Source: Acestrorhynchus altus (taxonomy: Eukaryota; Chordata; Actinopteri; Characiformes; Acestrorhynchidae). From it: a DNA stretch of 64,000 nucleotides. Below, piece after piece: positions 1-10,959 of the stretch; position 1 is the stretch's first letter; the number at the start of each line of letters is the position of its first letter. The position numbers and the translations under genes were made by a program. The stretch spans positions 32,657,071-32,721,070 of the forward strand of contig CM067508.1 of the NCBI GenBank assembly GCA_034509495.1, given 5' to 3'. The notes below the pieces were generated by a model. The model was given only the letters and a program-made list of their open reading frames with translations. It did no database searches and was not told where the DNA came from.

Positions 1-365
1 AGATTTAATTCTCATTAGTAGCAAAGTTTGTCTCCTAAAACACAAAACTACATTTATTAGATGTTTGATGTTGAGCGAGAGGGTGATGGTGCAGAGCTAT
101 GTGAGGAGAATTCTGAAAAAAGACAGTGCATTGATTGATCTTCAGGGACAAGACACAATGAAATGAAGGAATGTCATCAGTGTGATTTTTATTTTTAATT
201 TCAAAATAAGATATATTTTGTGCAGTAACACCAGTGATGTGACTCACGGGAATTAAACTTTATAACATTATATAACCTTATTATTTTAACCTATGTATTT
301 GATGGCATTTGATACAAAGTCATGAAGTCCTGTAACCATGCAGATTGGTTTTATCTTATCTTCAG
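1..365 (+). other. CHD2 intron, 3' end (window edge)
   Basis: This is the tail of the intron before the first visible CHD2 exon. It ends in a pyrimidine-rich acceptor (TTATCTTCAG at 356-365). It is AT-rich and I see no exon or recognisable repeat in it. Confidence 0.7.
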
Positions 366-520
366 GCTGGAGGCCATTGCTCGAGATTCTGAGTTGGTGG
401 ACAAATCCATAGCTGACCTAAAGAGGCTGGGAGAACTGGTCCACAGCACATGTGTAACAGCCATACAGGAACATGAGGAACAAATAAAGGAGAATCCCAC
501 TGAAGGTTTGTGTTAGAGAG

Positions 521-585
<65 letters not shown>

Positions 586-1355
586 TGTAACCTTAGTAAA
601 AATGGTAACGTCACTGTTATTTATTATTTTGTTTGTTGCTGTAGCTAAAGGGCCAGGGAAAAGACGTGGTATCAACATCAAGATCTCAGGGGTTCAGGTC
701 AATGCCAAGTCCATCATCCAGCATGAGGAAGAGTTTGAACCTCTTCACAAAGCTGTACCTCTCAACTCAGCTGAGAGGAGCAAGTAAGTGAAAGTGCTCC
801 TGATTTATTACCATTTTGAACTCAGTTTAGTCTTCGATGCTGTGAAGGAACTAAAGCTTAACTGCTTAAGTGCCTCTGTGGCTGTTCTAACATTAACTTT
901 ACTAATTTTAACAGTATTAATATTAATATTTTAAAAAATAATCAAATAACAAAGAGAGTACGGCAAGTAATCACACAACTCTCTCTAGGTTTCAGCTGAC
1001 CTGCCGTGTGAAAGTCCCTCATTTTGATGTGGACTGGGACATCCATGATGATACACAGTTGTTGCTGGGCATCTATGAGCATGGATATGGCAACTGGGAC
1101 TTGATCAAGACTGATGCTGACCTTAAGCTCTCTGACAAGGTGCTTTTCAGTCTCCTTTTATTTTGGAAGACCTTCAGTCCCATTTTCACAATTGGTATGC
1201 CTAAGCTAATGTTGTCCTGTCACCAAATGTAGATCCTTCCAGATGACCCAAACAAGAAGCCACAGGCAAAACAGCTGCAAATGAGAGCAGATTACCTGTT
1301 GAAGATGCTGAAGAAGGATCTGGAGAACAAGGATGCCACCAAAGCAGGAGAAGAG
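366..1355 (+). CDS. chd2: CHD2 exons for the SANT-SLIDE DNA-binding region
   Basis: Four exons (366-505, 645-783, 989-1139, 1233-1355) encode the end of the SANT/linker region and the SLIDE-like part of the DNA-binding module. In CHD1-type remodellers this module grips linker DNA beside the nucleosome. Visible landmarks are RLEAIARDSELVDKS at the start, RRGINIKISGVQVNAKS, then the SLIDE signature DTQLLLGIYEHGYGNWDLIK and the basic stretch PNKKPQAKQ. The first exon begins with the third base of a codon, and exon 989-1139 ends exactly at an AAG codon. The intron at 506-644 is only 139 bp and is largely a TG microsatellite. Confidence 0.95.
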
Positions 1356-4300
1356 GTGAGTGTAGACAACTCTGTTTCTGTCACTGAGGATTGGTGTCAA
1401 ATTGACGATTGTTGGATCTGAAGCCATGTGATGAAGTCTGAAAGTTAAACACTATATGGACACCTGGTCATTGACCGTCCTCTTATCCACTGCAGGGCCA
1501 AATGGTTACTAAGTCTGTGTCGTGCTGTGCCGTGCCAGTGTAATTCACATTTGTCTGAAACCACATCAGCGATATCACTTAATTGATGCCACTTAAATCC
1601 AAATAATGTTGGAATCCACTAAATAACTATTTGAACTCAGTAAGGTTTGATGCAAATGTGTGATGACTTTGACAGTTTGCAGTACTGACAGCCATAAGTG
1701 TGTTACCTAAATTCATTGCCACACAAAGAAGTCTCTGGTGGTTTGGGAACCAGTCTTGTGACTTTAAGGTTGCTGGTTCATTTCCCTGAACTGGCAGGAC
1801 GTGACTGAAATGCCCTTGAGCAAGGCAATTAACTCCCCACCTGCTCCTTGGGCGCCATGGATAGGGCTGCCCACCGCTCTGGGCACATGTGCTCACTGCC
1901 CCTTAGTGTGTGAAATCACTAGTGCGCATGTGTCTGCTTCACTGTGTTAAATGGGTTAAATGCTGAAGCAAGCACAGTGTGTGTCTACATGCATGTTTAC
2001 GATCCTAGGCTCCTTGAATATTTCTTCATTTGGGATTTAAAACTGAAGAGAATTTAAATATTTGTATGAATTTACATTCATTTCCTACCGTTTCTGTGGG
2101 CTTTTTTTGTTTGCATATTAGGACTAGAAAACGCTTTATCATAGAAATCCAGTTGAGAATTTATCATCCAGAGTGTTTTGGAGTTAAATGTCCTTTTATT
2201 ATTTTCTATTTATTATATATCTATCAGTGTTATCCCTTCCTGGGACATGTATTCTGAAATTTGCTCTTAAACGTTGATTAAATTCAGTTGGAAACTGAGT
2301 GAGTTTTAGCTGTTTTCTGAGCTGGATACTCACTGATAATTCATCACATAAAGATGTTAGAGTAAGTCTGTGTATCTGTCTCAAATCTGTGGATCATATC
2401 ACTGATCTGATCTCTGAGATCTGTGAAGTCTAGATAATAACACATAACTGCCTGCAAAGTACAGTTCTACAGAATGAATCGCCCGATTTCTGATCCTCAT
2501 ATCGTCCAACTGTAACAGAGAGTGAGGACTATTGTCAGCATAATAATATGTGGCGTCTTCCTTCCTGCCAGACAAAGGTAAAGAAGAGGAAACCTCGAGT
2601 GAAGAAAGAGAACAAGGCCCCAAAAGACGAGCTCTCCAATGATATCACGTCTCCCCGTATTTCCGACATCCCTTCTGAGGAAGGTGAAGTGAAGGTACGT
2701 CAGGCAGTGTATCGAATCCCCATCCATTTTTTTTTCCAGAGCAATTGACGTTACATTTGATGCTAAACCTGCGTCAACTCTGTTAACCAGTCAGTTCACT
2801 TTTTTGTTTGATGTTTCTTGCAGGATGATGGTGCTGATAAATCCCCCACAAAGAAGAAACAGAAGAAGAAGGACAACAAAGAAAACAAAGAAAAGCAAGG
2901 AGCTCTGAAGAAAGAGAAGGAGGGTGATAAGGACAAGAAGCGTGCCAAGCCCAAAAAAGAGAAGGTAGTTTAGTCTTGCAGGTGTGAGGAGTCATGTTTC
3001 TTAATTATGTACTTAGAGTATTGGGTTACTGTGGACAGTCCAGGAATGCGTTGGTGTGTGTACTGCCCTCTGTGATGTTTATTTGGCTATTTTTTCCAGG
3101 CCAAACCAGGAGGCAAAGGGAAGAAAGCCCAGGGCCCAGTGCACATTACAGCAGGTAGTGAGCCCGTCCCTATTGGAGAGGAAGATGATGAGCTGGACCA
3201 GGAAACCTTCAGCATTGTGAGCATCTTGACGTGCATGCCACGTCGTTGTTTTTTGAGTTTTTAATGGTGAGGGGGGTGGAGGTTCCAGTGTCAGCAGAAA
3301 ACACTGCAGGAGGTTCTCTTCTCTCCCCCTAAACACAGAAAACCCACAAATACAGAATTCAGTTTTTAATGTCAGAATTAATGTTGGGACATGTGGAAAG
3401 GTTGCTGCATTTTATTTTTGTCTCTAACGGTGAGCAAAAATAGCTCAATGTCTGTCACGTTTCACTGTTAACAACCTAAATAACATTCAGTCTGTACCTG
3501 AAAATCATTTCTTTGACTTCATAAAACCACCTTTAAATCTACAGGTTATAACACAAACAGCAACCATCGGCGTCCAAGCACACCTTGTTTTTAAGTTAAA
3601 AAACATTATAAAATAGAGATAAGAAAAATGTCTGTGCTTCATAATTCATGAGATTTAATTTCATTTGAGGAGTGTAACCTGCATGTATGTGTGTATACGT
3701 TGTGTGATTTCAGTGTAAAGAGAGGATGAGGCCAGTGAAGAAGGCTCTGAAGCAGCTCGATAAGCCAGATGAAGGCCTATCGGTGCAGGAACAGCTGCAG
3801 CACACCCGAGCCTGCCTGCTGAAGATTGGAGACCGCATCACTGAGTGTCTTAAAGCCTACAGTGACCCGGAGCACGTCAAGACTTGGCGCAGGTCTCACA
3901 AACAGTAGTTACCAGGACCCTGAAGTGTTGGGGTTCTTAGCTTAAAGTAAACTGGTTCTCTCTTCACATGCGTGTATTTGTGTGTCAGAGAGTAATTTTA
4001 GTAGTTTGGTAGAAACTGTGTGAGGAGGAACCTTCAGTTCCAGCATGATTCTTCCAGTGTTGTTCTTGTGTTGGAAAGTCCACTCATTTCCTTTCCTTTT
4101 GCATCTAGAAATCTCTGGATCTTTGTATCCAAATTCACCGAGTTTGGAGCCAGAAAACTACACAAGCTGTATAAGATGGCTCAGAAGAAGCGATCCCAAG
4201 AGGAAGAGGTAAACATATCATGTCTTAGATTAGCTTTGAAATCTGCTCCTCTTTTGTTCACGTGAATTCTGCGTTTTTCTTTCAGAAAGAGCAAAAGAAA

Positions 4301-7300
4301 AAAGATGACCCTCCCAGGAAAAAGCCTTTCCGCCCTGAACCATCTGGATCGAGTCGGGACTCCACTGGGACCCAGCCTTCTTCCAAGTCCCACCCACCCA
4401 GTGGACCCCCATCCCACTCCCATCACCGTGAGCCCTACAACCAGTCCAGCAAGAGACACTTCCCTAATGACGGTGAGCGGAAGAACTCCTCACCACTTGC
4501 GCACTGACATGTTTGGAAGGTTGCATTGATTCAGTTGAGCTTGTGTTTGAAGTGGTTTAGCTAGGCTTTGATAAGTTAGCAAACAGGCTCATGTTTAGAC
4601 ACATTTAGAGCATAGATTCTCACATCTGAGAGCACAAAGTCGAGTGAATGATAGTGGAGTTCATTAAAAGCCAGTATCAAACATGTACTGGTTGTCTCTG
4701 TCCTGTGTCACATAACCAGCAGCATATGAAATGATAAAGCGTTTATTTACATTTGATGGAAATGACTGAATTTGCAAGAAAATGAATCAATTAAAAGAAA
4801 TGAGTGCATTTGATAGTTACATTGACTCACTAAAGTTGTCACTAGTGACTCCCACTCCTGTTGATTAGTTCGACAGCTCAACACATCGTACCCCCCCCCC
4901 CCCCCATATTCTAAACACCCCCTACATTTCAATCTGTATCAGGTAGGCACCTCCGTTCATCTAAAGATGCTGTGGCCATTCATCAGCCAATCAGCAGCCT
5001 TTCCTTAAACATTTGATTGAAGTGAATGACACACATGTAACAGGTTTTCACATTGCTGGCTCATTGTTGTGCATTGTGTTCTTTGCAGATCGGGGAGAAT
5101 GGCAGAGAGAACGTAAATACAATTACCCTGGTAACAGCAACCAGTCCTGGCAAGGTGATCGCCATCACCCGTATGATGCTCACAGGTACAAGGACCATCA
5201 CTATGGTGACCGTAGGCCACACGGAGACTCGTACCGCAATCCTGGAGGCTACCGGAACACCAGCTCTCCCCGCAAACGGCCTTACGACCAGTACAGCAAT
5301 GACCGTGACCATCGGGGGCACCGTGACTATTATGACCGGTAAATGGACGAACGATTCTTAGAATGCAGAGAGTTTGACTTTGTTGACAGTGTTGTTGTGT
5401 CGAGGTTAAACAGTTCAGTCTTTACTGTAAATTGCTTATCTTACTCAAACACATTTAACATTACTGCCCTACCTTCTCCGTCAGGGACTTCTATCTTAAC
5501 AATCATGTTAATAATTGAATAACTTGTAAGTCTTAAGGTGGTTCTTTATACCTAAGAATGAAATGTGTTCTGTCTAGAGCAGGTGTGCAGTGCTGTGGAA
5601 AAGGATTTACTCTTGTTGAAAAGAGAACCGATTCATCTGGATTACAAAACATAGATGCTCTTAAAGCACAAATTATGTTCAGCCTGTATAAAGGGATGCC
5701 CACAGATATTTTTCTTAGGGGTGGCCAGATGGGGCCTGGAAAATCAAAAGCTGTAACTGAACTTAAAGAGTTGTCATAGTGTTGTTGTTTGTAGACTTGT
5801 TGATGTACTTTGTTACTAATGATAACATATTACTGTACAACAGTACTGTCCTGTAGTAGAGACGCGAGTCATTTATGAGGAGTAAAATGAGAGTGTAATC
5901 TAGTACTGCAGGGGTGGGCAACTCCTGTTCTGGAGTGCCACACTCCTGCACAGCTTCGTGCTCCTCCTGCTTAAGCTCACCTGATCCAGGTGATCTAGTA
6001 GGTCTGTTAGAGCAGGGAAATCAGGGAGCTGGTACACCAGGGTTGCTGACCCACCCCCCACTAAACATTAGATGTCTTATGTTTAATGGGCCTGTAGTAA
6101 TATACACTGGTCATCAGTTAACTCTGAACAGGTCCTGTCGTCAGCCAATGAAAAGTGAGCACAGAAGGTGCAGTTTTTTTTATTTTACAGCAGCTAAATT
6201 CAGGTGCTAGTACATGTCTAAATCTCCAGCACCACCTGAGGTGGAAATGGAAATCCAAAAAAGAAACCATCTTTGTATGGTAGCCTCCGAAATGTGCTTT
6301 TCTACCCACCTTTACTTCCCTCTGCAGTCTGTGCAGACCGAGCGGACTTTGTCTCCCCACCCACGACCTCATCCTAAGGTGTCTCTGTGTGTGTTGGGGT
6401 AACGTGTGTTTTGGGGCAGGTTCGGTTCAGTTCAGTAACAGGTTAATGTCGTGTAGTTTATGAACCCGAGCTCTTTAGTGTGGAATGGATATTTTTTTCA
6501 TTCACCATGAATTCAGCACAAATCATTGGGGAAGTGACTTTCTTGCTACAACTTTGAAAGTCGTGACCTCACAGTGCGCAGTGCAGCATCAGCGGGAGGG
6601 TGAGAATGTGATGCTGTGATGGTGGCTGGCTGCCTACTGGGGGGGTTAGCGATTATATAAGGGTGGCTACAGTGTTCCTGCCTATATATAATATACACTT
6701 TTAATAGGGTTTTGGGTGCCTAAGCTTCAGTTTTTTTAGAAAAGTAAAGCTGAATATCGTCCACTCCACTGGTCTTATACAATCTCTCCCTCCTGTTTAA
6801 ATGTGGGTTTGTATGGTGGACGGCGAAAGACCAAATACAGAGCACGTGCCTTTTCAGAAGCGGACACGATGTTTCAGAATTTTTCATTTAGGTTGCATCA
6901 GGAATTTAATCACAGCGCTTCACTTTTTGCACATTTTGTTATGTTACAGCTTTATTCCAAAATGGATTCAGTGAATGGTTTCCCTCAACATTCTATACAC
7001 AATGTTTTGAAAACAAAACACAAACATATAACATGTACATAAGAATTCACAGCTTTTTTCACAGTAAAAGCTCAGGTGCATCTTGTTTCCACTGATCATC
7101 CTTCAGATGTTTCTATTCACGTGTGGTAAATTCAGTTGATTGGAAATGATTTGGAAAGACACACTTGTTTATATAAGGTCCCATAGTAGACAGTGCACAT
7201 CAGAGCACAAACCAAGTCATGAAGTCTAAGGAACTGTCTGTAGACCTCAGAGACAGGATTGTTTTGAGACACAGATCTGGAGAAGGTTACAGAAACATTT

Positions 7301-8633
7301 CTGCTGCATTGAAGGTTCCAATGAGCACAGTGGCCTCCATCATCCGTAAATCGAAGACATTTAGAACTACCAGGACTCTTCATGGAGCTGGCCACCCGGG
7401 CAAACTGAGTGATTTTGGTAGAAGATCCTTAATCAGAGAGGTGACCAAGAACCCAATGGTCACTGGCCAATTGTTCTGTATGGTAGAGTGGCCAGACAGA
7501 AGCCACTCCTCAGTGAAAGGCTGGTGACAACCCATCTAGTTTTCCAAAATGCACCTAAAGGACTCTCAGACCATGAGAAACAAAGAGATTGAACCTTTTG
7601 GGCTGATTGCCAAGCATCATGTCTGGAGGAAACTCCAGACTCATCACACAGCCAATACCATTCCTACAGTGAAGCATGGTGGTGGCAGATGTCTTTCTGA
7701 AGCAGGAAATGGAAGACTCCTCAGGGTCGAGGGAAAAATAACTGCAGCGATGTACAGAGACATTATTGATGATAACCTGCTCACGAGTGCTCTGGACCTC
7801 AGACTTAGATGAAGGTTTATCTTCCAACAGAACAACGATCCTAAGCACACAGCCAAGACAACAAAGGAGTGACTTTGGGACAACTCTGTGAATGTCCATG
7901 AGTGGCCCAACCAGACCCCAGACTTGAACCCGAGTGACCATCTCTGTTGATCTAAAAATGGCTGTGCACCGACACTCTCCATCTAATCTGATGGAGCTGG
8001 AGAGGTTCTACAAAGAGGAATGGGCAACCTTCCCAAAAACAGGTGCAAAGCTTGTAGCATCAAACTCAAAAAGACTTGAAGTTGTAATTGCTGCCAAACA
8101 AGCTTCAACAAAGTATTGATCAAATACTGTGAATACTTATATACGTTATATTTTTGTGTTTTGTCCAAAATATGAACGAGCCCAGAATATCAGGGTTTCA
8201 AATTTAGATGATTGACGTGACTTTTATTGAATAATGCAAAGTGCTGTATGTCTTAAATCATACAAACAAAATCTTCTGTCGTCACGATCAGGCTTATCTT
8301 ATGATACTTTTTTTTTTCTCCAGACATCCAGACCCCAAGAGGAGGCGATCAGATGAGTATCGATCACCAAACTACCACCAAGGTGGTGGAGGAGGAGGAG
8401 GAGGCTACTCTCAGGACTTTAGGAGAATGCCTGATCACAGGGGTGGCCCAGGGAACCATGGACAGGCAGGGTCTGACCATTATCGACCATTTCACTCAGA
8501 CAAGCCGCCTCCACTCATAGACCCCCGCTCCCCCCAAGCACAGAAATCCCCTCTTGAGTCCCTCTCACCCCTTGAGAGAACTACAGAGCAGAAATCTGGG
8601 ACAGACGTCAACTGGAACAACAGGAAGTCATGA
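366..8633 (+). CDS. chd2: CHD2, 3' part: chromodomain helicase DNA-binding protein 2 (12 exons)
   Basis: CHD2 is a nuclear SNF2-family ATP-dependent chromatin remodeller. Exons read from splice sites and frame: 366-505, 645-783, 989-1139, 1233-1355, 2572-2694, 2824-2964, 3100-3216, 3714-3892, 4109-4208, 4286-4472, 5089-5338, 8324-8633. Every intron starts GT and ends AG and all phases fit, giving about 652 codons and a TGA at 8631-8633. The chromodomains and helicase motor lie upstream of the window, so the gene is 5' truncated here by the window edge. CHD2 rather than CHD1 is indicated by the wording of the helical C-terminal domain (KKALKQLDKPDEGL, KAYSDPEHVKTWRR), by the tail ending in NWNNRKS, and by the neighbouring RGMA. 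No frameshift or internal stop was seen. The last intron (2,985 bp) is the longest and carries a transposon. Confidence 0.97.
523..583 (+). repeat. (TG)n microsatellite inside a 139-bp CHD2 intron
   Basis: About 30 TG units sit between the donor at 506 and the acceptor ending at 644. They make up over 40 percent of the intron. A short GAGAGAG run precedes them. Confidence 0.95.
1448..1475 (+). mobile_element. Tc1-type MITE end fragment
   Basis: The run ACACTATATGGACACCTGG resembles the terminal inverted repeat seen inverted at about 32,785-32,815 and 40,745-40,785, with the middle of the repeat deleted. Only a short fragment is left, so this is tentative. Confidence 0.4.
1735..1990 (+). mobile_element. 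tRNA-derived SINE copy, family A
   Basis: It contains a B-box-like GGTTCATTTCC at 1775-1785, then a block reading TGCCCTTGAGCAAGGCA and a CCCACCGCTCTGGGCA stretch. The same order of blocks appears at about 20,950-21,146 on this strand and at about 48,425-48,716 on the other strand. That supports a dispersed SINE inserted in the CHD2 intron 1356-2571. Confidence 0.7.
2005..2480 (+). repeat. Unclassified interspersed repeat family X, copy 1
   Basis: In the CHD2 intron 1356-2571. Shared blocks are GAATTTAAATATTTGTATGA (near 2049), TTATCCCTTCCTGGGACATG, TTCAGTTGGAAACTGAGTGA, GATAATTCATCACAT, and near the end CATAACTGCCTGCAAAG. The same blocks in the same order recur in at least twelve other places in this window. 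No coding potential was seen. Confidence 0.75.
2572..3216 (+). CDS. chd2: CHD2 exons for the charged linker
   Basis: Three in-frame exons (2572-2694, 2824-2964, 3100-3216) encode a strongly charged, probably disordered linker between the DNA-binding module and the C-terminal helical domain. It opens KKRKPRVKKENKAPK, passes an acidic/serine stretch ending PSEEGEVK, then a lysine-rich run (KKKQKKKDNKENKEKQ) and the conserved GPVHITAGSEPVPIGEE. It ends in an acidic patch and QETFSI. Exon lengths are 123, 141 and 117 bp, all multiples of three, so skipping any one would keep the frame. Confidence 0.94.
3714..4208 (+). CDS. chd2: CHD2 exons for the CHD1/2 helical C-terminal domain (DUF4208)
   Basis: Exons 3714-3892 and 4109-4208 join as CGC AG|A to give arginine and encode one compact helical domain, known as DUF4208 or CHCT in CHD1 and CHD2. 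It begins CKERMRPVKKALKQLDKP, passes CLLKIGDRITECLKAYSD and WRRNLWIFVSKFTEF, and ends KLHKLYKMAQKKRSQEEE. In CHD1 this domain has been reported to bind DNA or nucleosomes. The donor at 3893 (AG|GTCTCA) is a weak match to consensus; reading through it reaches a TAG at 3906-3908 after four more codons. Confidence 0.95.
4286..5338 (+). CDS. chd2: CHD2 exons for the His/Pro/Arg-rich tail
   Basis: Exon 4286-4472 encodes KEQKKKDDPPRKKPFRPEPS followed by a Ser/Pro/His-rich, probably disordered stretch, and ends with KRHFPND. Exon 5089-5338 continues RGEWQRERKYNY, a KDHHYGDRR block, RKRPYDQYSNDRDHRGHRD and YYDR. The phases (1, then 2) fit the neighbouring exons. The 615-bp intron between them holds a 15-base C run at 4891-4905 and nothing else recognised. 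Confidence 0.94.
5910..6055 (+). mobile_element. Palindromic MITE-like repeat fragment
   Basis: It contains GGGGTGGGCAACTCCTGTTC and TGGAGTGCCACACTCCTGCA followed by CACCTGATCCAGGTGATCTA. This is the layout of a common teleost small repeat whose ends are inverted copies of a CTCCAGTCCTGGAGGGC block. Similar material lies at 33,488-33,640 and, more decayed, at 31.77 and 56.27 kb. The superfamily is uncertain. Confidence 0.55.
6905..8165 (+). pseudogene. Decayed Tc1-like DNA transposon with broken transposase
   Basis: The left end has the fish Tc1 flank TTTTGCACATTTTGTTATGT. The transposase start at 7219 encodes MKSKELSVDLRDRIVLRH and a helix-turn-helix region (YRNISAALKVPMSTVASIIR). The frame is lost after about residue 85, where part of the middle is missing. 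It resumes at about 7,560 in another frame (KHHVWRKLQTHH, TVKHGGGRCLSEAGNG, YRDIIDDNLL), meets a TGA near 7,809, then NNDPKHTAKTTKE with a further stop. The C-terminal part (LKMAVHRHSPSNLMELE, SKRLEVVIAAKQAST) runs to about 8,119. The residue before NDPKH is N where the family usually has D. It cannot encode active transposase. The outer limits are estimates. Confidence 0.88.
8324..8633 (+). CDS. chd2: CHD2 last coding exon
   Basis: It encodes HPDPKRRRSDEYRSPNYHQ, a run of seven glycines, YSQDFRRMPDHRG, and a Pro/Ser-rich end (DPRSPQAQKSPLESLSPLER) finishing at NWNNRKS and TGA 8631-8633. The first base completes an Arg codon split across the 2,985-bp intron. SP and SPL repeats suggest phosphorylation sites, an inference from sequence only. 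The glycine run comes from a GGTGGA/GGA repeat and may vary in length. Confidence 0.95.
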
Positions 8634-10115
8634 TTCGATGTGAGTGCTCCAAGCAAGTGAGACGGTGCTTGGTGGACACTGCAGGGAGGACATCATCTGT
8701 TCCTTGTGGGCATTTTTGGGCCATCTTGACCTGCTACCACCACATCACCCTCCCCTCCTACAGCTATGAAATGAAGATCTAACATCTGGAGCTCAGTCAG
8801 TGTGTCCTGTGCTCTCTCCTGTTTGTTAATGACCAGGTCAAGTTTGATCTGAGGAGCAGTGAAGCCCAGTTAGTCCTATGGACTATGACATGAATGAACT
8901 GAGCAAAGACTTTGAAGTATGAAGTATGAGATGGAAGCTTGAAAGTGCCTCATGCGTTCTTTTGGGGAAAGTCGTTATTAGAGATAGGAATATTACCAAA
9001 AGCGAATGTTACTTTGATGTTTATTTCATTGTTCTTTCTTTCATTGGTTTGTTTTGTGCAGAATAAGAGGATTATTCCATGAATGCAGACGAATGGGGGG
9101 AAAGGCAATGTTCCACTGCACCTTTGGATTTTAAATCATCTTTCTGGAGTCATTTTTGATCGTGTACTGGGTTAATGATCTGGGGAATGGTTGTCAGTTT
9201 GTACATTTTCTTGTTATTGATCTCATGGTATTTGCAGCAGTGAACAGCCTATATGACTGAAATAGCCCACTATGGGCTATATAACCCCTGTGTGTGTCCT
9301 TTGAAGGCTGGCCACAAGTTGAGGGTCTGTACAGACCTCAATGTCAGAACACTAGGTAAGTAATGCCCTAAAGCTAATATTCTTGTCAGCTTCAAGCTTA
9401 AATATCCACCGTTTTTCTTCTGCCGTGACGGTAACTATGGGTTATCAATCACAATCGGTGGATCCTGGTATTGCACTAAAAGTATTGGACTCTATAAACA
9501 TCACCTGTTCACAGAGTAAAACAATGGACAATATTTATATTCCCCCCTTTGTGCGAGTGTGTTGAAATGTTTGATATGTTTGACCTTTAAATGGAAATGC
9601 TGGCGCTACGTGTTGGAACAGAAGGGAGCGGGAACGCCAAGCTATTTTTAGTTCAGCAGTTTCAGTGCCAAACTATCACGAAGCTGAGTGCTGGTAAATA
9701 AGATTGGTCTAGTTTTCTTTTCTTTCTTTTGTTTCCCTCCATCTGTGCCTTAATCTTGTCTAAGGAAACTCTGGTGGCGTTTTTGTGGTCTTTAATGACA
9801 GAGGCTGTGCAGTATTAGGCTGTGGTGTTATGATGGACATTGAGGTGAGAAGTTGCCGATAGGCAGGGAACAAATATGGGCTGTGCTGGGAGGGAGAGCC
9901 GTGTTTTTATCTTCAGAGGAACTGACGTCAAAACCTCTCCTCTCTCCCTCCTCCTGCGGTTGTAGCCTGCACACTTCATGGACCTGTGTTCATTCTTTCA
10001 GATAAGCCAATAAAAGTAATTTATATTTGTGAAAAAAGAAGCCACTGTTCAACTGAACTATGCTGTACATACTGTTTATAGACCTATATGTATTAAACTT
10101 TCCTACGTCATGCAG
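8634..10115 (+). other. chd2: CHD2 3' UTR (approximate)
   Basis: Non-repetitive sequence runs about 1.48 kb from the stop codon to polyadenylation signals. No further coding exon follows on this strand. I saw no transposon in it. Confidence 0.75.
10009..10097 (+). terminator. CHD2 polyadenylation signals
   Basis: AATAAA lies at 10009-10014 and the variant ATTAAA at 10092-10097. A GT-rich stretch (GTGTGTGTGTTTTGGTTGTG) follows at about 10,155-10,175, as expected downstream of a cleavage site. Cleavage near 10,115 is the likelier end, but either signal could be used. Confidence 0.65.
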
Positions 10116-10930
10116 CGCTCGTCCTCGTCGTTTCCTTTTCTTCTGCGGTGGGATGTGTGTGTGTTTTGGTTGTGTGGAGTGTAATATGGTAAAAGAACAG
10201 TAATAAAATATTTTTTTTTCCGTATCAGAATAATTCTCAGCAAAATAAAAATATGTATTGTGGTGTAATGAACAGCAGGGGGGAGTGTAAGGCAAACTCA
10301 GCAAAGCCTGTTGGTGCTGAACACTTACAGATGGCAAAGAAACAATATAACATTTTAAAAAATAATGAATAAAATACATTCATTCAGTAAAGGTACGTAA
10401 ACATTTAAATAAATAATTGTAATATATGCTGGTCATTTGGTTCTATCATTGATTCTGGCTTCCAGCAGCACAAAAATACATTTTATGCCAGTGTTCTGAT
10501 GCCACAATGCTCAGGATTGACTGGCTGATGAATTGATATTTCTATCTTTATGGGAATTTAAACGGTGAGATATGGGTTGAGGCAACATTGTTTGTAATGT
10601 TCTGCGTCTGCTCTGCGTCGCCCCCTGCCCTCAGTCTCGACTACTTTGTTCCCCTCTGCCCCCAAATGCACACCAGGGGGGATAGACACAGCTGTGGCAT
10701 GAAGAAGACCCAGTGTGTATGAAGAAGGAATGAAGATTTAAATGGAGTTGGTGCACACGGTTTAAGGGTTTTATGGGTGTCCTATTTTTTATTGTATTTT
10801 TCACATCGTATATCATAAATTACCATTCAGCTCAGATATAGGGAGATACTTGTTTTGCCCACAGAACCCATGCCTATGTGAATGTGATGTACTTCCCAGT
10901 TTATTAAAACGGTTCAAAAGGCTCATATAC
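10116..10930. other. Short interval between convergent CHD2 and RGMA
   Basis: About 0.8 kb of AT-rich sequence separates the two predicted 3' ends. It contains no gene or recognised repeat. The exact limits depend on which polyadenylation signals are used. Confidence 0.6.
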
Positions 10931-10953
10931 AAAACAATTCAACAAGACACTTT

Positions 10954-10959
10954 TTTATT
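10954..10959 (-). terminator. RGMA polyadenylation signal (candidate)
   Basis: AATAAA on the minus strand. A second minus-strand AATAAA lies at 10,900-10,905. Either would make RGMA end within 1 kb of the CHD2 3' end. Confidence 0.5.

Larger units (their letters stand above)
5339..8323 (+). other. Last CHD2 intron
   Basis: A 2,985-bp intron with donor GGTAAATG and a T-rich acceptor (TTTTTTTTTCTCCAG). It holds a palindromic repeat near 5.91-6.11 kb and a dead Tc1 transposon at about 6.9-8.17 kb. The stretch 6.1-6.9 kb has no feature I recognise. Confidence 0.9.

Noticed and set aside
418..787. Open frames on both strands made of VCVCVC or THTHTH
   Set aside because: They are translations of the (TG)n tract in a CHD2 intron. 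Only the part from 645 on the plus strand is coding.
5053..5361. Alternative open frames overlapping the CHD2 exon at 5089-5338 on both strands
   Set aside because: They are shadows. The frame that matches CHD2 (KDHHYGDRR, RKRPYDQYSNDRDH) is the only one that splices correctly on both sides.
7555..7982. Minus-strand frames of 128 and 112 codons inside the Tc1 element
   Set aside because: They are antisense of transposase remnants; the plus strand carries the recognisable motifs.
10116..10930. A third gene between CHD2 and RGMA
   Set aside because: No frame over about 60 codons with a recognisable product. The minus-strand frame at 9,990-10,379 overlaps the CHD2 3' UTR and is low-complexity.
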